Positions 44,845-53,166 of a DNA stretch of 64,000 nucleotides are shown here, one piece after another. A model generated the notes under the pieces. The model had not been told where the DNA came from and ran no database searches. It saw only the letters and a list, made by a program, of their open reading frames with translations. The stretch comes from Phycisphaerae bacterium RAS1 (GTDB lineage Bacteria > Planctomycetota > Phycisphaerae > UBA1845 > Fen-1342): positions 62,001 to 126,000 of the forward strand of contig SMLU01000004.1 of the NCBI GenBank assembly GCA_007859745.1, given 5' to 3'. A program made the position numbers and the translations under genes. Position 1 is the stretch's first letter. Each line of letters opens with the position of its first letter.

Positions 44845-46395
44845 ATGTCAAATGAGTTTCTCGGGCGTGTGCTGAAGGCGGAGAGCCTGCCGTCGTTGCC
44901 CACCGTCGCGATGGAGGTGTTGCGGATCAGCCGTGATGAGAACGCGTCGGCGGATGACCTGGCGGCGGCGATTCAGCACGATCCGGCGTTGACCGGCAAG
45001 GTGCTGAAGATGGTCAACTCCTCGATGTTCGGGGTGGCGCGCAAGGTCGGCTCGGTGAAGCAGGCCGTCAGTCTCCTGGGCTTGCGGACGGTCAAGGTGA
45101 TGGCCCTGAGCTTTTCGCTGGTCGACACGGTAAAAGGCTGTCAGGGAGGTGGATTCAACTTCGAAGCGTTCTGGCGCCGGTCCCTGAGCACCGCGGTTGC
45201 CGCGAGGCTGCTTGGAAAAGCGGCGCTGCCGCAACTCGCGGAGGATGCGTTTGTGGCCGGGCTGCTTTCGGACCTGGGGATGGTCGCCGTGTGGCGGGCG
45301 GCGCCCGAGAAGTACGAGGCCGTGTTGAAGGAGCTCGCGAAGCGCGATCAGCACGTCACAGTCATTGAGCAGCGCGTTCTTGGAATGAATCATGCCGCCA
45401 TCGGCAGCGCGCTGCTGAAGGCCTGGGGCTTGCCGGAGGGAGTGCAGACCTCAGTATCGGCGCACCATGGAGATCGCCTCGGCGAGTTGACCGGGCCGGT
45501 GCAGCAGCAGGCCAGGCTGGTGCATTGCGCCGCGAGCGTGGCTGATCTGTTCTGTCAGGAAATCCCGCCGTCAGAGCTGGATCGCGTCCGAGAGCAATGC
45601 GTTCGCGACCTGGGAATCGACAAGCCGAAGCTGGAGCAGATTCTCGAAGCGCTCGCCATGAACGTCAAAGACACGGCGTCGACGCTGTCTCTGAACGTCG
45701 GCCATCCGATCGACTACGCCCAGTTGCAGGCTGAGGCGAGCATGCAGATGGTGCAGCTCAGCATGCAGGCGGAAGTGGAGCGCGTCGAGATATCGAAAAG
45801 GGCGGACGAGGCGCGCCTGGAGGCCGACCGCCTGAACCAGGAAAAGCAGCAGATTCTCGAAGTCGCCTCGACCGATTCGCTCACGAAGGTCGCCAACCGC
45901 GCCGCGTTCGACAAGCGCCTGGACGAGGAGCTGCGCCGCGCCCGCGAACGGCGGCATGAGGTGGCGCTCATCATGCTGGACGTGGACCACTTCAAGAAGT
46001 TCAACGACGCCCACGGCCACCAGGCCGGAGACGCCGTGCTGCGCAGCGTCGGACAGTGCCTGCGCGAGGTCATCCGCGACGCCGGCTTTGTGGCCCGCTA
46101 CGGGGGCGAGGAATTCGCGGTCATCCTGGCCGGGATGGCTGAGACCGCGGTGCGGTCGCTGGCCGAAAAGCTGCGGCGCTCGATCGAGTCGACGCCCACC
46201 CTTCACCATGGGGCCAGGCTGCACGTAACGGCCAGCCTTGGGGCGGCGATGGCGAACGTCGGATCAAGCACCGCACCGGAGCGAATGATCCGCGACGCCG
46301 ACCAGCGGCTCTACCAGGCCAAACGCGCCGGGCGCAATCGGATTGAGATGGGAGAGCCGGCCGCCCGGCCGGCCCTGGCCGGCGCCCGGGGTTGA
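44845..46395 (+). CDS. HDOD-GGDEF protein (probable diguanylate cyclase)
   Basis: 516 residues. AGGAGG lies 10 bases before the ATG; a TTG one codon earlier is the alternative. Residues about 14-205 are an HDOD domain (LPSLPTVAMEVLRI, IQHDPALTGKVLKMVNSSMF, AHHGD). A coiled coil (about 295-345) joins it to a GGDEF domain whose active-site motif is intact, GGEEF at 420-424, with TDSLTKVANRAAFDKRL before it. It would make cyclic di-GMP, with the HDOD domain as input. An inhibitory RxxD site is not obvious. It stands alone. Confidence 0.93.
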   Translation: MSNEFLGRVLKAESLPSLPTVAMEVLRISRDENASADDLAAAIQHDPALTGKVLKMVNSSMFGVARKVGSVKQAVSLLGLRTVKVMALSFSLVDTVKGCQGGGFNFEAFWRRSLSTAVAARLLGKAALPQLAEDAFVAGLLSDLGMVAVWRAAPEKYEAVLKELAKRDQHVTVIEQRVLGMNHAAIGSALLKAWGLPEGVQTSVSAHHGDRLGELTGPVQQQARLVHCAASVADLFCQEIPPSELDRVREQCVRDLGIDKPKLEQILEALAMNVKDTASTLSLNVGHPIDYAQLQAEASMQMVQLSMQAEVERVEISKRADEARLEADRLNQEKQQILEVASTDSLTKVANRAAFDKRLDEELRRARERRHEVALIMLDVDHFKKFNDAHGHQAGDAVLRSVGQCLREVIRDAGFVARYGGEEFAVILAGMAETAVRSLAEKLRRSIESTPTLHHGARLHVTASLGAAMANVGSSTAPERMIRDADQRLYQAKRAGRNRIEMGEPAARPALAGARG

Positions 46396-46644
46396 CCCGG
46401 CCAAGTGGGGGGACCGGTCTGACTTGGTACTGACTCAATTCTCACGCAGTGCCCGCACATCGGTACTGGCCAAGTGGGATAGCGAGTGCCATGTGGTGCC
46501 GTGGGTGCCATGGCACTCAGCACTACCGCGGCATGGACCAGGCCGCGGCAGCCCCTGCACGGCTTCGGCGGCGGCGGTATAATCCTCGCAGGAAACCAGC
46601 GGGCCCAGCGGGCCGCGGGTTGGGCAGGCGCGCCGGAGAATCAC

Positions 46645-47871
46645 ATGCGATACATCGTACTGGCCATGGTCGTTGCGGGTTTTCTGAGTTCCGCGGCGGC
46701 GCGGGCGGACTTGAAAGAGGGGACGATCGCCCCGGACATTGAAGCGAAGGAATGGCTGAACACGGACGAGCCGGTGTCGCTGTCCGATCTGCGCGGGATG
46801 GTGGTGGTGCTGTTCTTCTGGGTCGGCTGGCATGACGCGGGCGAGGCGATTCTGCCGCTGGTCAACCAGCTCGACAACACGCGCGGCATGGGGCGCTCGG
46901 CGGGCGTCTACACGATCGGCATTACCGAGGCGGACAAGAAGCGCACCGGGCCGGTGATCGAGAAGAACAAGGTCTTTTTCCCGATCGCGCTCGAGTCGAA
47001 GTCGGTGAAGGAGTATGAGCCGAAGTCGCTGCCGTCGGTGGTGGTCATCGATCCGTCCGGCAAGATCGTGTACTCCGGCTGGCCGGGCACGGGCGGCGGA
47101 AACGAGTTCGTCAAGAAGATTCAGGACCTGATCGAGTCCAATCCGCCAACGAAAACGCACCCGCGCGAGGCGGAATTCGCCCGCGAGCACCTGGAAAACG
47201 CGAAGCGCGAGCTTCGCGAGTATGACTACCTGCGGGCGTTTCGCGACGGGCGGCTGGCGTTTGAGCGGGCGCTGCAGGGCGACCCGCTGAAGGTGTACTG
47301 CCAGAACATGCTCGACCTGATCGACGTGCTGGGGCGCGACATGCTGGCGCGCGGCGAGCGGCAGTTCGAGGAGAAGAACTTCAGCGAAGGCGTGACGACG
47401 CTGCGGCAGGTCATCGTGCAGTTCCGCGGCAGCGACACGGCCAAGCGCGCCCGCCGCCTGCTCGAATCGATGGCCAAGGACAACGCCGAGGTGAAGAAGG
47501 CGGTCGAGGCCCAGAAGCAGGAGGACCTGGCGCGGGTTGAACTCAAGGGCGCGCTGGATGACCTCCGCCAGCGGAAATTCGGCGACGCGGTCGATGCGCT
47601 GACGAAGATCGAGAAGGACTACGCCGACACCAGCGCCGCGACCGACGCCCGCGACCTGAAGACGCGGCTGCTGAAGAACGAGATCGCGGCGGCGATCGTG
47701 CGCGACCACCTGGCACGCAATGACTGCGAGTCCTGGCTGTCGCAGGGGCGGAACATGGTCCGGAGCAAGCGCGTGAGGGAAGCCAAGGAGTTCTTCCAGA
47801 AAGTGCTCGACAAGTACCCCGAGACGTCCTTCGCCGACGAGGCGCGCAAGGAACTCATCGAGCTGCCGTAG
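46645..47871 (+). CDS. Exported thioredoxin-fold protein with helical repeats, lacking the CxxC pair
   Basis: 408 residues from the ATG at 46645 (GGAG upstream; signal peptide ending ARA). The first domain, about 22-165, is an AhpC/TlpA-type thioredoxin fold: GTIAPDIEAKEWL, SLSDLRGMVVVLFFWVGWHD, LPSVVVIDPSGKIVYSGWPG. Where the active CxxC should follow the tryptophan there is WHDAGEAI, so no redox pair. The C-terminal 240 residues are helical, with TPR-like units (FSEGVTTLRQVIVQFRGSD, AKEFFQKVLDKYPETSFADE). The stop codon TAG is also the first three bases of family D copy 3. Confidence 0.8.
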   Translation: MRYIVLAMVVAGFLSSAAARADLKEGTIAPDIEAKEWLNTDEPVSLSDLRGMVVVLFFWVGWHDAGEAILPLVNQLDNTRGMGRSAGVYTIGITEADKKRTGPVIEKNKVFFPIALESKSVKEYEPKSLPSVVVIDPSGKIVYSGWPGTGGGNEFVKKIQDLIESNPPTKTHPREAEFAREHLENAKRELREYDYLRAFRDGRLAFERALQGDPLKVYCQNMLDLIDVLGRDMLARGERQFEEKNFSEGVTTLRQVIVQFRGSDTAKRARRLLESMAKDNAEVKKAVEAQKQEDLARVELKGALDDLRQRKFGDAVDALTKIEKDYADTSAATDARDLKTRLLKNEIAAAIVRDHLARNDCESWLSQGRNMVRSKRVREAKEFFQKVLDKYPETSFADEARKELIELP

Positions 47872-47896
47872 CGTCGGACCTCTGGGTCCGACGGCG
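47869..47896. repeat. Family D repeat, copy 3
   Basis: Single unit TAGCGTCGGACCTCTGGGTC followed by CGACGGCG. Its first three bases are the stop codon of the preceding gene. Confidence 0.75.
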
Positions 47897-48065
47897 TGAT
47901 GTGCGGCGCGAGGTATACCGCTGCCGCAATCAGGGTGAAAATGTGCGCCCGCCGTCCGTTTCCGCCTTTTTTCGCGCCGGGCCGGGCTTCGCGCCGCGTG
48001 GAGCGGCACGGCATCCCCACCCCGGCGCGGCGCTCCCCCGACGCGGTATAATCGTCGCGGAGGAA

Positions 48066-48293
48066 ATGTGCTACCAGGGCCGCGTTAGGAACGGCGTCAT
48101 CGTGCTTGAAGAAGGCCACAGCCTGCCCGAGGGTACGATCGTCGAAGTTGTCGCCGCCGCAACGGGGGACGAAGATGCGGAGGCCGCGAAGTTATCTGAG
48201 GAACTCCTGAAGCTGGCGGGCACCGTCAGGGATTTGCCGGCTGATTTTGCTCGTCAACACGATCACTATCTCCACGGTCAGCCCAAGCGATGA
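48066..48293 (+). CDS. Antitoxin-like protein of a PIN-domain pair
   Basis: 75 residues from the ATG at 48066, with GGAGG close by (spacing only 2 bases, so an upstream start cannot be excluded). The first part, CYQGRVRNGVIVLEEGHSLP then EGTIVEVV, is a short beta-rich fold of the type found in small antitoxins; the rest is an acidic helical tail (EAAKLSEELLKLAGTVRDLP) likely to wrap the toxin. It overlaps the PIN gene by 4 bases (ATGA). Confidence 0.75.
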   Translation: MCYQGRVRNGVIVLEEGHSLPEGTIVEVVAAATGDEDAEAAKLSEELLKLAGTVRDLPADFARQHDHYLHGQPKR

Positions 48294-48688
48294 AGGCCCG
48301 TTTTGCCGATGCGGCTTACTATTTTGCCCTTCTGAGCGAATCCGACGAACACCACGCTCTTGCCGTCCGGCTAAGCCGCGAGCGCCATCGGCTGGTCACC
48401 ACGCGCTGGGTGCTGGCGGAGGTCGCGGATGGGCTGTCCGGTGTTGAGCGGCGCGCGCAGTTTGTGGCGCTTCTCAAAGTGCTCCGTGGGTCGCGTGTGG
48501 TGGAGATACTCCACGGCTCGGACGACTTGTTCGACCGCGGCGCGACGCTGTACGCGCAACGACCCGACAAGGCGTGGTCGCTGACCGATTGCATCTCATT
48601 TGTCGCGATGGAGAATCGCGCCATTCGTGAAGCGCTCACGCCCGATCATCATTTCGAGCAGGCGGGGTTTGTTGCCCTCCCTAAGTAG
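48290..48688 (+). CDS. PIN-domain toxin (VapC-like)
   Basis: 132 residues. The acidic PIN residues are visible: Asp in RFADAAYYFALL, Glu in TTRWVLAEVADGLS and the Asp in WSLTDCISFVAM; the end (ALTPDHHFEQAGF) has the usual final acidic-aromatic stretch. PIN toxins cut RNA and are blocked by the partner encoded just upstream, with which it shares a 4-base overlap. Family call is safe; the RNA target is unknown. Confidence 0.88.
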   Translation: MKARFADAAYYFALLSESDEHHALAVRLSRERHRLVTTRWVLAEVADGLSGVERRAQFVALLKVLRGSRVVEILHGSDDLFDRGATLYAQRPDKAWSLTDCISFVAMENRAIREALTPDHHFEQAGFVALPK

Positions 48689-48801
48689 CGTACGGGGCAG
48701 GTGTCACGTATGGCGGGCCGTGCCCAGCACCTGCCTGCTTCGTCGACGGCGAACACGCGCCGCCGGTCCCGGCCGGGGGCGGCCGGGCTACAATCCGGCG
48801 C

Positions 48802-49761
48802 ATGAGCGGTAAAGACCCGTACAAGATTCTGGGCGTGTCACGCACGGCGTCCGCCGACGAAGTTAAGCAGGCCTATCGCCGCCTCGCCAAGCAGCATCAC
48901 CCCGACCGCAATCCGGGCGACCGCACCGCTGAGCTGCGCTTCAAGGAAGTGCAGGCCGCGTACGAGGTCCTCGGCGACGCCGAGCGACGGGCGCAGTTTG
49001 ACCGTTTCGGCGAAGGCGGCCCGCGACCGGACGTGCACGCCTGGCGCTCGCAAGGGGCGCCGGACTTCGAAGACATCCGCTTCAACTTCAACGACATGGG
49101 CGACCTGGGGAGCATCTTCGAGCAGTTCTTCACCCGCGGCGGCGGAATGGGCGGCATCGGAAGCGGGCGGCGCGGCGGATCGCGGCGCGGCGGCAGCGTG
49201 CGCGCGGCCCGGTCCGAGATCGGGAGCGACCTGGAGCACAGCGTCGATCTCTCCTTCGACGAGGCCATGCGCGGCACGCGACGGCAGGTGCTGATCCGCA
49301 GCGGCGAGAACGGCGCCATCGAGCGGATCGAGGTGCACATTCCCGCCGGGGTCGCCAGCGGCCAGAAGGTGCGCGTTCGCGGGAAGGGCAACGCCGGCCC
49401 CGGCGGCCGAGGTGATCTCTACATCGCCTGCCGCGTCCAGCCGCATGCATACTTCCGAGCCGAGGGGCTGGACGTGGTGCTGGAGCTGCCGCTGAGCTTG
49501 GCCGAGGCGGCGCTGGGCGCGAAAGTGGAAATCCCGACGCTTGACGGTCCCACGCTGTTGACGGTTCCGCCGGGCGCCTCGAGCGGAATGCGCCTGCGGC
49601 TGCGCGGCAAGGGCGGCGGCGACGGGCGCACAATGCGCGGCGACATGCTGGTGGCCATTCGGATCCTCGCGCCGCGCGAGCTGACGCCGCGGGCGCGCGA
49701 GTTGCTGGAGACGCTGGCGGGCGAGTTGAAGCAATCGCCGCGGACGGGCTGGCCGGGTTAG
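48802..49761 (+). CDS. J-domain co-chaperone (CbpA/DnaJ-like, no zinc finger)
   Basis: 319 residues. J domain at 4-68 with DPYKILGVSRTASADEVKQA and the HPD triad (KQHHPDRNPGD). A Gly/Arg-rich linker follows (GGGMGGIGSGRRGGSRRGG). There is no CxxCxGxG zinc finger, so this is class B/CbpA-type. Two C-terminal substrate-binding folds follow (VHIPAGVASGQKVRVRGKG, LPLSLAEAALGAKVEIPTL). It would stimulate DnaK ATPase; dnaK is not in the window. Confidence 0.93.
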   Translation: MSGKDPYKILGVSRTASADEVKQAYRRLAKQHHPDRNPGDRTAELRFKEVQAAYEVLGDAERRAQFDRFGEGGPRPDVHAWRSQGAPDFEDIRFNFNDMGDLGSIFEQFFTRGGGMGGIGSGRRGGSRRGGSVRAARSEIGSDLEHSVDLSFDEAMRGTRRQVLIRSGENGAIERIEVHIPAGVASGQKVRVRGKGNAGPGGRGDLYIACRVQPHAYFRAEGLDVVLELPLSLAEAALGAKVEIPTLDGPTLLTVPPGASSGMRLRLRGKGGGDGRTMRGDMLVAIRILAPRELTPRARELLETLAGELKQSPRTGWPG

Positions 49762-49780
49762 GGGGCGCCGGACTGTCTTT

Positions 49781-49876
49781 CCGAACCCGCCGCGCCAGCG
49801 GCGGGGTGACAATCGTAAGCAAGGGGCGCCACACAGGCCGGAGCCGTCAACCCGCCGCTTGGCGCGGCGGGTTCGG
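49781..49876. repeat. Family A palindromic element, copy 3
   Basis: 96 bp. Left arm CCGAACCCGCCGCGCCAGCG lacks one base (CCAGCG for CCAAGCG); the right arm is intact. Its centre (CAATCGTAAGC...GGGCGCC) matches copies 2 (reversed) and 5. Confidence 0.9.
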
Positions 49877-50028
49877 ACAGACGGGAATTGTCTCGTACAC
49901 AGCGCCCGCGCGGCTATAATCCCGCATGGCCATTCGGCCGGACCGGGTGGCAAGACACATCATCGCAACGGGCAGTCGAAATCGGCAGCAATGCACTGGT
50001 TCCCTTTCAACGAATGAAGGAGCCGACC

Positions 50029-51222
50029 ATGAAGAAACACCTCAGACCTGTAGCTCTGGTACTCGCGGCGGTGTGCATCAGCGCGGCCGTCGCGCAGCCT
50101 CCCACGAAGCCCGGCGCTTCGGACCCGGCCGCAACCGCACAAACGCTCGTCACGCGCTGCGCGGGGATTCACCCCGGCGAGACGGTGCTCATCAGCGGCA
50201 GCCCGCGCGATTTGGAGCTGCTGGAGAACATCGCCGTCGAGGTGCGCAAGCTCGGCGCGTTCCCGCTGCTCACGATCGACACCGAGCGGCTGATCAAGAA
50301 GATGTACGCCGACGTGCCGGCCAAGCACGACCAGCAGGAACCGAAGTTCGCGATGAAGCTGGCCGAGTTCATCGACGCCCAGATTGACGTCGAGGTCGGC
50401 GAGGCGGTGGATCCGCTGGCGGGCGTCGCTCCGCAACGCATCCTCGACACCGGCAAGGCCATGCAGGCCGTGCATGACCGAATGCTCAAACGCGGGGTGG
50501 TGAGCGTGCACCTGGGAAACAACCTCTATCCGACGAAGGCGCGCGCGGCGCTGTACGGGGTTCCGCAGGAGACGCTGGCCAAAATCTTCTGGTCCGGCGT
50601 CGACTGCGACTATGCCGCGTTGCAGAAGACCGGCCGCTCGGTCCGCGACAAGCTGGCCGCGGGCAAGTCCGTCAAGATCACCGCGCCCAACGGCACGGAC
50701 CTGACGGTGCAGATCGGGCAGCGCCCCGTGTACGTCAGCGACGGCGTGATCTCGACCGAGGACCGCTCCGAGGGCGGACCCGCGTGCCAGGCGTGGCTGC
50801 CGGCGGGCGAGGTCTACCTGGCGGCCGCGCCCGGCACGGCGACCGGCACATTCATCGCCGACACGTTTTTCCATGAAGGCACGCTCATCGAGGGCTTGAA
50901 GCTCGAATTCAAGAACGGCAAGCTCACCAGCTTCACCGCCGCCAAGGGCGACCTCGGCGAATTGAAGAAACGCTATGAGGCCGCGCCGGCCGGGCGCGAC
51001 GACTTCGCCGCGATCGACATCGGCGTCAACCCGAACGTGAGCATCCCGGCCGGCAGCAAGATGGTGTCGTGGGTGGCGGCCGGAACGATCACCGTCGGCT
51101 TCGGCGGAAACGCGTGGGCCGGCGGCGAGAACACTTGTCCGTTCGAAGTGTCCTGCCATCTGAACGGCGGCACGCTGACGGCGGATGGAACGCCGGTGGT
51201 CGAGAAAGGCGCGCTCAAGTAG
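50029..51222 (+). CDS. Exported M29-type aminopeptidase-like protein, metal ligands apparently degenerate
   Basis: 397 residues from the ATG at 50029 (AAGGAG 6 bases upstream), with a signal peptide ending AVAQ. The fold follows thermophilic M29 aminopeptidases: GIHPGETVLI, then WLPAGEVYLAAAPGTATGTF, LKLEFKNGKLTSFTA and IDIGVNPN. At the expected metal-ligand positions after GEVY, the family's Glu of E(L/F)GIGxN, His of the GTIHIA-type strand and the HWD near the end read as Ala, Thr and a non-HWD sequence. It may therefore be a binding protein rather than an active peptidase; this judgement is from memory of the family. M29 enzymes are usually cytosolic. Confidence 0.75.
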   Translation: MKKHLRPVALVLAAVCISAAVAQPPTKPGASDPAATAQTLVTRCAGIHPGETVLISGSPRDLELLENIAVEVRKLGAFPLLTIDTERLIKKMYADVPAKHDQQEPKFAMKLAEFIDAQIDVEVGEAVDPLAGVAPQRILDTGKAMQAVHDRMLKRGVVSVHLGNNLYPTKARAALYGVPQETLAKIFWSGVDCDYAALQKTGRSVRDKLAAGKSVKITAPNGTDLTVQIGQRPVYVSDGVISTEDRSEGGPACQAWLPAGEVYLAAAPGTATGTFIADTFFHEGTLIEGLKLEFKNGKLTSFTAAKGDLGELKKRYEAAPAGRDDFAAIDIGVNPNVSIPAGSKMVSWVAAGTITVGFGGNAWAGGENTCPFEVSCHLNGGTLTADGTPVVEKGALK

Positions 51223-51265
51223 GCGCCGGCGGATCACCGGTGCGTGACGAAGTTTCGTACTCTGC

Positions 51266-51306
51266 GAATCGCCGGGTGCGAGAGGGGACTCTCGCACCCG
51301 CGATTC
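51266..51306 (+). terminator. Strong hairpin after the M29-like gene
   Basis: CGGGTGCGAGAG, a 4-base GGGA loop and CTCTCGCACCCG make a perfect 12-bp stem, extended by GAATCG/CGATTC on the outside. No T run follows. It lies 50 bases after the stop and 29 bases before the next start. Confidence 0.6.
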
Positions 51307-51334
51307 ACGATGTTTGTACGTGAAGGAGGCGCGG

Positions 51335-52174
51335 GTGAAACTCGGGCGCGACGGTCGGGCGGTGGCGTGCGTCCTCCTGCTGGTCGTCGGGATCGGCGTG
51401 CACGGTTGCGCCTCCGCCGGGCATCGCAATGTGACCGAAGCGATCATCGTGACGACGACCCCGTCGATGTCCGAGGACGAAACGAAGCTCGTCCTGGAAT
51501 TGCGCGACGCGCGCGAGGAGCTGTCGCTTGGCGAAGTAGACGCGTTTCTGGCGTCCGATCGAGCGGCCCGGCTGAGCCGTGCGAATCGGTCCCAACTGCT
51601 GGAGCGACGTCAGGCAGTGCGCCAGACGCTGCCCCAGGCTCGGCGGGACTTGGCGGATGGCGTTGCAATCATCAGGCCGAATCCCGACGGAGCCGCCGAC
51701 GACGGCAACATCGTGGTTTATGTTGCAGGCAAGTCCGCTGTCCACGTGCTCTTTTCGCGCGCCGAAATCGGCCAACTGCTCGCATCGAGAGAATGTGCCG
51801 ACGATCTGACCACGCTCCGCTACACGCATCCGGGGTTCGATCCGGCGCAGCTGGCGGTCCTGCGCGAGCGGGTCACCGCTCTGAATCCGAAAGTCGCGAA
51901 CCTCGCCCCGTCCAAGTCCGAACTCGAACTGCTCCGGGCCGAGGCGGCCACGCGGCTGCTGGAGCGCTGTCTGCGCGACGCCGCCGTCCCGTTGCCCGGC
52001 GGCGCACCACTCTTAACCTCGGGCCCGCTGACATCGATGCGCTCTCCGAAGCTGACCGCGGCGTTGAAGGACCCGTCGGTCGTCGAGCGCATCCTCCGCG
52101 ACCACAATCCGGACACGCTCCGAGCGCTGGTTTTCCTGGTCAGCCGGAACATCATCGAATTGGATTATCCGTGA
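51335..52174 (+). CDS. Lipoprotein of unknown function
   Basis: 279 residues from a GTG at 51335; AAGGAGG 5 bases upstream decides this start over an earlier TTG. The lipoprotein signal is AVACVLLLVVGIGVHGC (Cys at about 24). The rest is mostly helical and charged (ELRDAREELSLGEVDAFLAS, SRANRSQLLERRQAVRQTLP) with a VVYVAGKSAVHVLFSRAEIG block. No domain recognised. It is convergent with the HEAT-like gene, 24 bases apart. Confidence 0.75.
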   Translation: MKLGRDGRAVACVLLLVVGIGVHGCASAGHRNVTEAIIVTTTPSMSEDETKLVLELRDAREELSLGEVDAFLASDRAARLSRANRSQLLERRQAVRQTLPQARRDLADGVAIIRPNPDGAADDGNIVVYVAGKSAVHVLFSRAEIGQLLASRECADDLTTLRYTHPGFDPAQLAVLRERVTALNPKVANLAPSKSELELLRAEAATRLLERCLRDAAVPLPGGAPLLTSGPLTSMRSPKLTAALKDPSVVERILRDHNPDTLRALVFLVSRNIIELDYP

Positions 52175-52198
52175 AACGGTCGGGGCCGGCTCCCGCCG

Positions 52199-52813
52199 TC
52201 AGCCGCAACCCGACCGGCTTGCGGCCAGCGCCGCGGCCCGGCGGGCCACCGCCGGCCGGGGATTGCGCTGCTGTTGACGGACAAACTCCATCACGCCGGG
52301 CCTGGCGCGCAGATCGTCCCAGAGGTCTTCGAGGACATTAAGCGCCTGACCGGCGATCACGTTGCGACATTCGGGCGTTTCGAATGTCTCCTGCTGGACC
52401 CGCAGCAGCGACGGCAGAATCGCGTCCACCAGGTCGGGCCGATGGCGCATGATGCGCCCCAGCGCGCCGATCGCGTTCGCGGCGCTGACAAGCTGCCCGC
52501 ATCGAATGAAGCTGAGCAGCTTGTCCAGCACGCCGTCGATCTGACGCGGCGCGTCGACTCCCGCCAGCGCCCCCAGCGTCTGAACCGCGTTCCAGCGAAC
52601 GATCTTGCAATCTCCGTCCAGCAGCGCGGCGATCGTCGTGAAGTGCGGATAGACCCGGTCCGGTGCACGGTCGGCCGTCGCCGCCACCGCCTTGCCGGCG
52701 GCGAAGCGCTCAGTCCCCTTCGGCGCGGCCATTCGCTGCACAGCCGCCGCGACCTGCGATCGCGTGAGCATTCGAGCCGGCGGTTTCCGGCGTGGTGAAA
52801 CAAGCTTGCTCAT
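52199..52813 (-). CDS. HEAT-repeat-like protein
   Basis: 204 residues from the ATG at 52811-52813, with GGGAGAAGG upstream. The longer open frame starts inside family A copy 4 and is rejected. After a basic N-terminus (SKLVSPRRKPPARMLTR) the protein is a string of helices of about 35-40 residues (PHFTTIAALLDGDCKIVRWN, AANAIGALGRIMRHRPDLVD, AGQALNVLEDLWDDL) like HEAT or armadillo units, implying a protein-binding scaffold. Partner unknown. No signal peptide. Confidence 0.75.
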   Translation of the reverse strand: MSKLVSPRRKPPARMLTRSQVAAAVQRMAAPKGTERFAAGKAVAATADRAPDRVYPHFTTIAALLDGDCKIVRWNAVQTLGALAGVDAPRQIDGVLDKLLSFIRCGQLVSAANAIGALGRIMRHRPDLVDAILPSLLRVQQETFETPECRNVIAGQALNVLEDLWDDLRARPGVMEFVRQQQRNPRPAVARRAAALAASRSGCG

Positions 52814-53166
52814 GACCTTCTCCCTGCCCCCACTGAGGTTCGTCTCATGCATTATACTCCTCGAGGTCTCTCGACAGTCGAGGCGATGGAGCACCGCCGA
52901 GCGGCGGTTCGCGGCGCCCGGGCAGTGGGCCGATCCGGCGCGTCGTGTAGTCGGTTGCCGTTCGCGGGCTTTCCGAACCCGCCGCGCCAAGCGGCGGGGT
53001 GAGGTTCGATGATTGGCGGCGTTTCCACGCGACGACGTCACCCCGCCGCTTGGCGCGGCGGGTTCGGACAAACCGATCGGCCGCGGCGCACACCGGGATG
53101 CGCTCGTCCGCGCCGACTAGTGGTGTCTAGTCGCGAAACCACATCCGCAACCCCTGGAACAAGAGC
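52814..53166. other. Divergent gap with family A copy 4
   Basis: 353 bases between divergent genes. Holds the family A element at 52973-53067. ATTATACTCC at 52851-52860 (reading TATAAT on the minus strand) is a possible promoter for the HEAT-like gene. No gene supported. Confidence 0.45.
52973..53067. repeat. Family A palindromic element, copy 4
   Basis: 95 bp with arms CCGAACCCGCCGCGCCAAGC and GCTTGGCGCGGCGGGTTCGG. Its centre is the most diverged of the six. Confidence 0.9.

Noticed and set aside
52814-53071. N-terminal extension of the HEAT-like gene
   Set aside because: Begins inside family A copy 4; a better ATG with ribosome site is at 52813.
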